Source: Chitinophaga niabensis (lineage in GTDB: Bacteria > Bacteroidota > Bacteroidia > Chitinophagales > Chitinophagaceae). Taken from it: DNA of 64,000 nt. The stretch lies in NCBI RefSeq assembly GCF_039545795.1, contig NZ_CP154260.1, positions 2,671,001 to 2,735,000 on the forward strand, in the 5' to 3' direction. A model generated the notes under the pieces. That model was not told the origin of the DNA and searched no databases. It was given only the letters and a program-made list of their open reading frames with translations. Of this stretch, positions 62,784-64,000 are shown piece after piece (the stretch's first letter is position 1; the number at the start of each line of letters is the position of its first letter). The translations under genes were made by a program, and so were the position numbers.

Positions 62784-63839
62784 ATGGATCAGCTGGAGAG
62801 AAAGCTCCATATATACGGTTACCTCGCCATTACGGTATTCTTTGTTGTTTTCTACATGCTGGAAATGTTCTTCGGTGCCTGGAAAATAGATCACCTGGTC
62901 CTGAAGATCATTTGTGTGACCATCCCTTTCACCCTGGCCATCTGGATGCCCACGCACTGGGTAGTGATGTGGTTAAGGAAAAGGATGCCGGGAATGAAAC
63001 TGGCCTGGAAGCGGCTCTGCTCTGCCTTCCTCATATTACTTCCCTATGGCATGATCCTGGGATTCACCAGGGTGTTCCTGGAAAACTATACCCTCATCTG
63101 GCAAAAGGCCATTCCCTTTGTATGGTATTACACCTGGACCAGCGGCATGGTGGTGTTGATCATATTCCTGCAGATTGCCGTATACGAAAGCATCTACTAT
63201 CTGATAGAATGGAAAAAAGTATCTTCTGAAGCTGAGGAATTAAAACAACTCCATTTAAAGATGCAGTTTGATTCCCTGAAAGTACAGATCCAGCCGCACT
63301 TCCTTTTCAACACCCTGAATACATTGATTGGCCTGATTGAAATGGACCCTAAGAAGGCCCGCACCTTCACGGAAGAACTGGCCTATGTGTACAGGTACCT
63401 GCTGGAAGCAAATGATCGTGCTATGATCAGCCTGGAAGAAGAGCTGGCTTTCAGCAAAGCCTATTTCTTCCTCTTAAAGAACAGGTATGAAGAAGGGCTC
63501 TACCTGGAGATCATCGGGGAAAACGATCTGAATCATTATAAGATACCGCCACTCAGTTTACAGATCCTGCTGGAAAATGCCATCAAACATAATGTCATCA
63601 CCCGCGCCAGGCCCCTGTATATTCAGATCCATGTGGACCATCTGGCCAAACAGGTAACAGTGGTGAATAACCTGCAACGTAAACCGGTGGTGGACTGTAC
63701 CGGCAAAGGCCTGTTACATATGGAAAAGAAGTTCCGCCTGATGAACCTTCCAGATATAAAGATCGAAGAAGCCCCCGATACCTTTTCTGTGACCGTCCCC
63801 CTTATCAAAGCGCACGAATATGAAAGTATTAATTATTGA
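62784..63839 (+). CDS. LytS-type sensor histidine kinase
   Basis: 351 residues: four N-terminal membrane helices (about residues 10-135), then the His_kinase domain with phospho-accepting His172 in QIQPHFLFNTLN and an ATPase part with the N-box LLENAIKHN and GKGLLHMEKKF. No extracellular sensor domain. It overlaps the following response-regulator gene by 20 nt. Signal unknown. Confidence 0.93.
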   Translation: MDQLERKLHIYGYLAITVFFVVFYMLEMFFGAWKIDHLVLKIICVTIPFTLAIWMPTHWVVMWLRKRMPGMKLAWKRLCSAFLILLPYGMILGFTRVFLENYTLIWQKAIPFVWYYTWTSGMVVLIIFLQIAVYESIYYLIEWKKVSSEAEELKQLHLKMQFDSLKVQIQPHFLFNTLNTLIGLIEMDPKKARTFTEELAYVYRYLLEANDRAMISLEEELAFSKAYFFLLKNRYEEGLYLEIIGENDLNHYKIPPLSLQILLENAIKHNVITRARPLYIQIHVDHLAKQVTVVNNLQRKPVVDCTGKGLLHMEKKFRLMNLPDIKIEEAPDTFSVTVPLIKAHEYESINY

Positions 63840-64000
63840 AGACGAGTCCGTAGCCGGACAATTACTGAAGAGCACCATCGCGTCCGTTGATCCGGACATA
63901 GAAGTGGTGGATATCCTGGACAGTGTGGAATCCAGCGTACAGTACCTCAGCACCAAACCCTCACTGGACCTCATATTCCTGGATATTGAACTGGGAGACG
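63820..64000 (+). CDS. LytTR-type response regulator, cut at window end
   Basis: Only the first 60 residues are present: a receiver domain with MKVLIIEDES (acidic pocket E7, D8) and the phosphoacceptor D55 in LIFLDIELGD. Together with the overlapping LytS-type kinase, the missing C-terminus is expected to be a LytTR DNA-binding domain, which is inference. Confidence 0.88.
   Translation, partial: MKVLIIEDESVAGQLLKSTIASVDPDIEVVDILDSVESSVQYLSTKPSLDLIFLDIELGD

Overview
The window looks like a chromosomal segment of a Bacteroidota bacterium, most likely a Chitinophagaceae member such as Chitinophaga. This is inferred from gene content (DUF4252 pair, BT_3928-type DoxX protein, doubled DUF1599 protein, MqnA, DciA-like DUF721, KGG protein, GH95-like hydrolase), from the Bacteroidota -7 promoter box TAnnTTTG upstream of many genes, and from weak Shine-Dalgarno sites. 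No rRNA, tRNA, CRISPR array, prophage, integrase or insertion sequence was seen. Most genes are housekeeping.

Layout. 0-5.3 kb: partial purB diverging from mqnA, an F420-reductase-like gene, a repeat array, an MFS transporter, DUF1328, recF. 5.4-9.7 kb: a compact plus-strand cluster pdhA, TPR protein, ribH, LutA-like protein, EVE-domain protein, class III sirtuin. 9.7-17.3 kb: saccharopine dehydrogenase, gyrA, TPR protein, KGG stress protein, oxidoreductase, MmcQ/YjbR protein. 17.4-21.8 kb: a four-gene SPFH / zinc-ribbon / zinc-ribbon coiled-coil / DUF6620 unit that ends at a terminator, flanked by two unknown genes. 22-27.6 kb: desaturase, solute-binding lipoprotein, M1 peptidase, AraC-methyltransferase fusion, DciA-like protein. 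27.5-32.6 kb (minus strand): ECF sigma factor, putative anti-sigma factor and two DUF4252 proteins; then DUF1599, DoxX-thioredoxin-like and a lone dipeptide permease. 32.6-42.7 kb: folP-cdaA, yraN, manA, a DUF6580-like protein, DUF71 ATPase, lepA, acyl-CoA-binding protein, rocD, a VIT-like protein. 42.8-50 kb: haloperoxidase-like lipoprotein, DPP IV, small proteins, BI-1, MscS. 50-64 kb: GH95-like hydrolase, decayed acyltransferase-3 remnant, lipase, 2OG oxygenase, large MscS, deacetylase, xseB/xseA, alcohol dehydrogenase, methyltransferase, LytS-type kinase and a partial response regulator.

The most unusual feature is a set of six short, locus-specific tandem-repeat arrays placed exactly at gene ends. 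In three of them (2.4, 53.8 and 57.1 kb) the array fills the gap between two convergent genes, and the last codons and stop codons of both genes lie inside repeat units. In two more (37.3 and 44.3 kb) the units abut or run into the 3' end of one gene. At 38.0 kb the units carry the start codon of the next gene and keep its frame open. The units are unrelated between loci, which points to a repeated process (local duplication at gene ends) and not to one mobile repeat family. Many promoters also place the -7 box only 4-8 nt before the ATG, suggesting leaderless or nearly leaderless mRNAs. All functional statements rest on reading translations and motifs from memory of the families; no searches were run.
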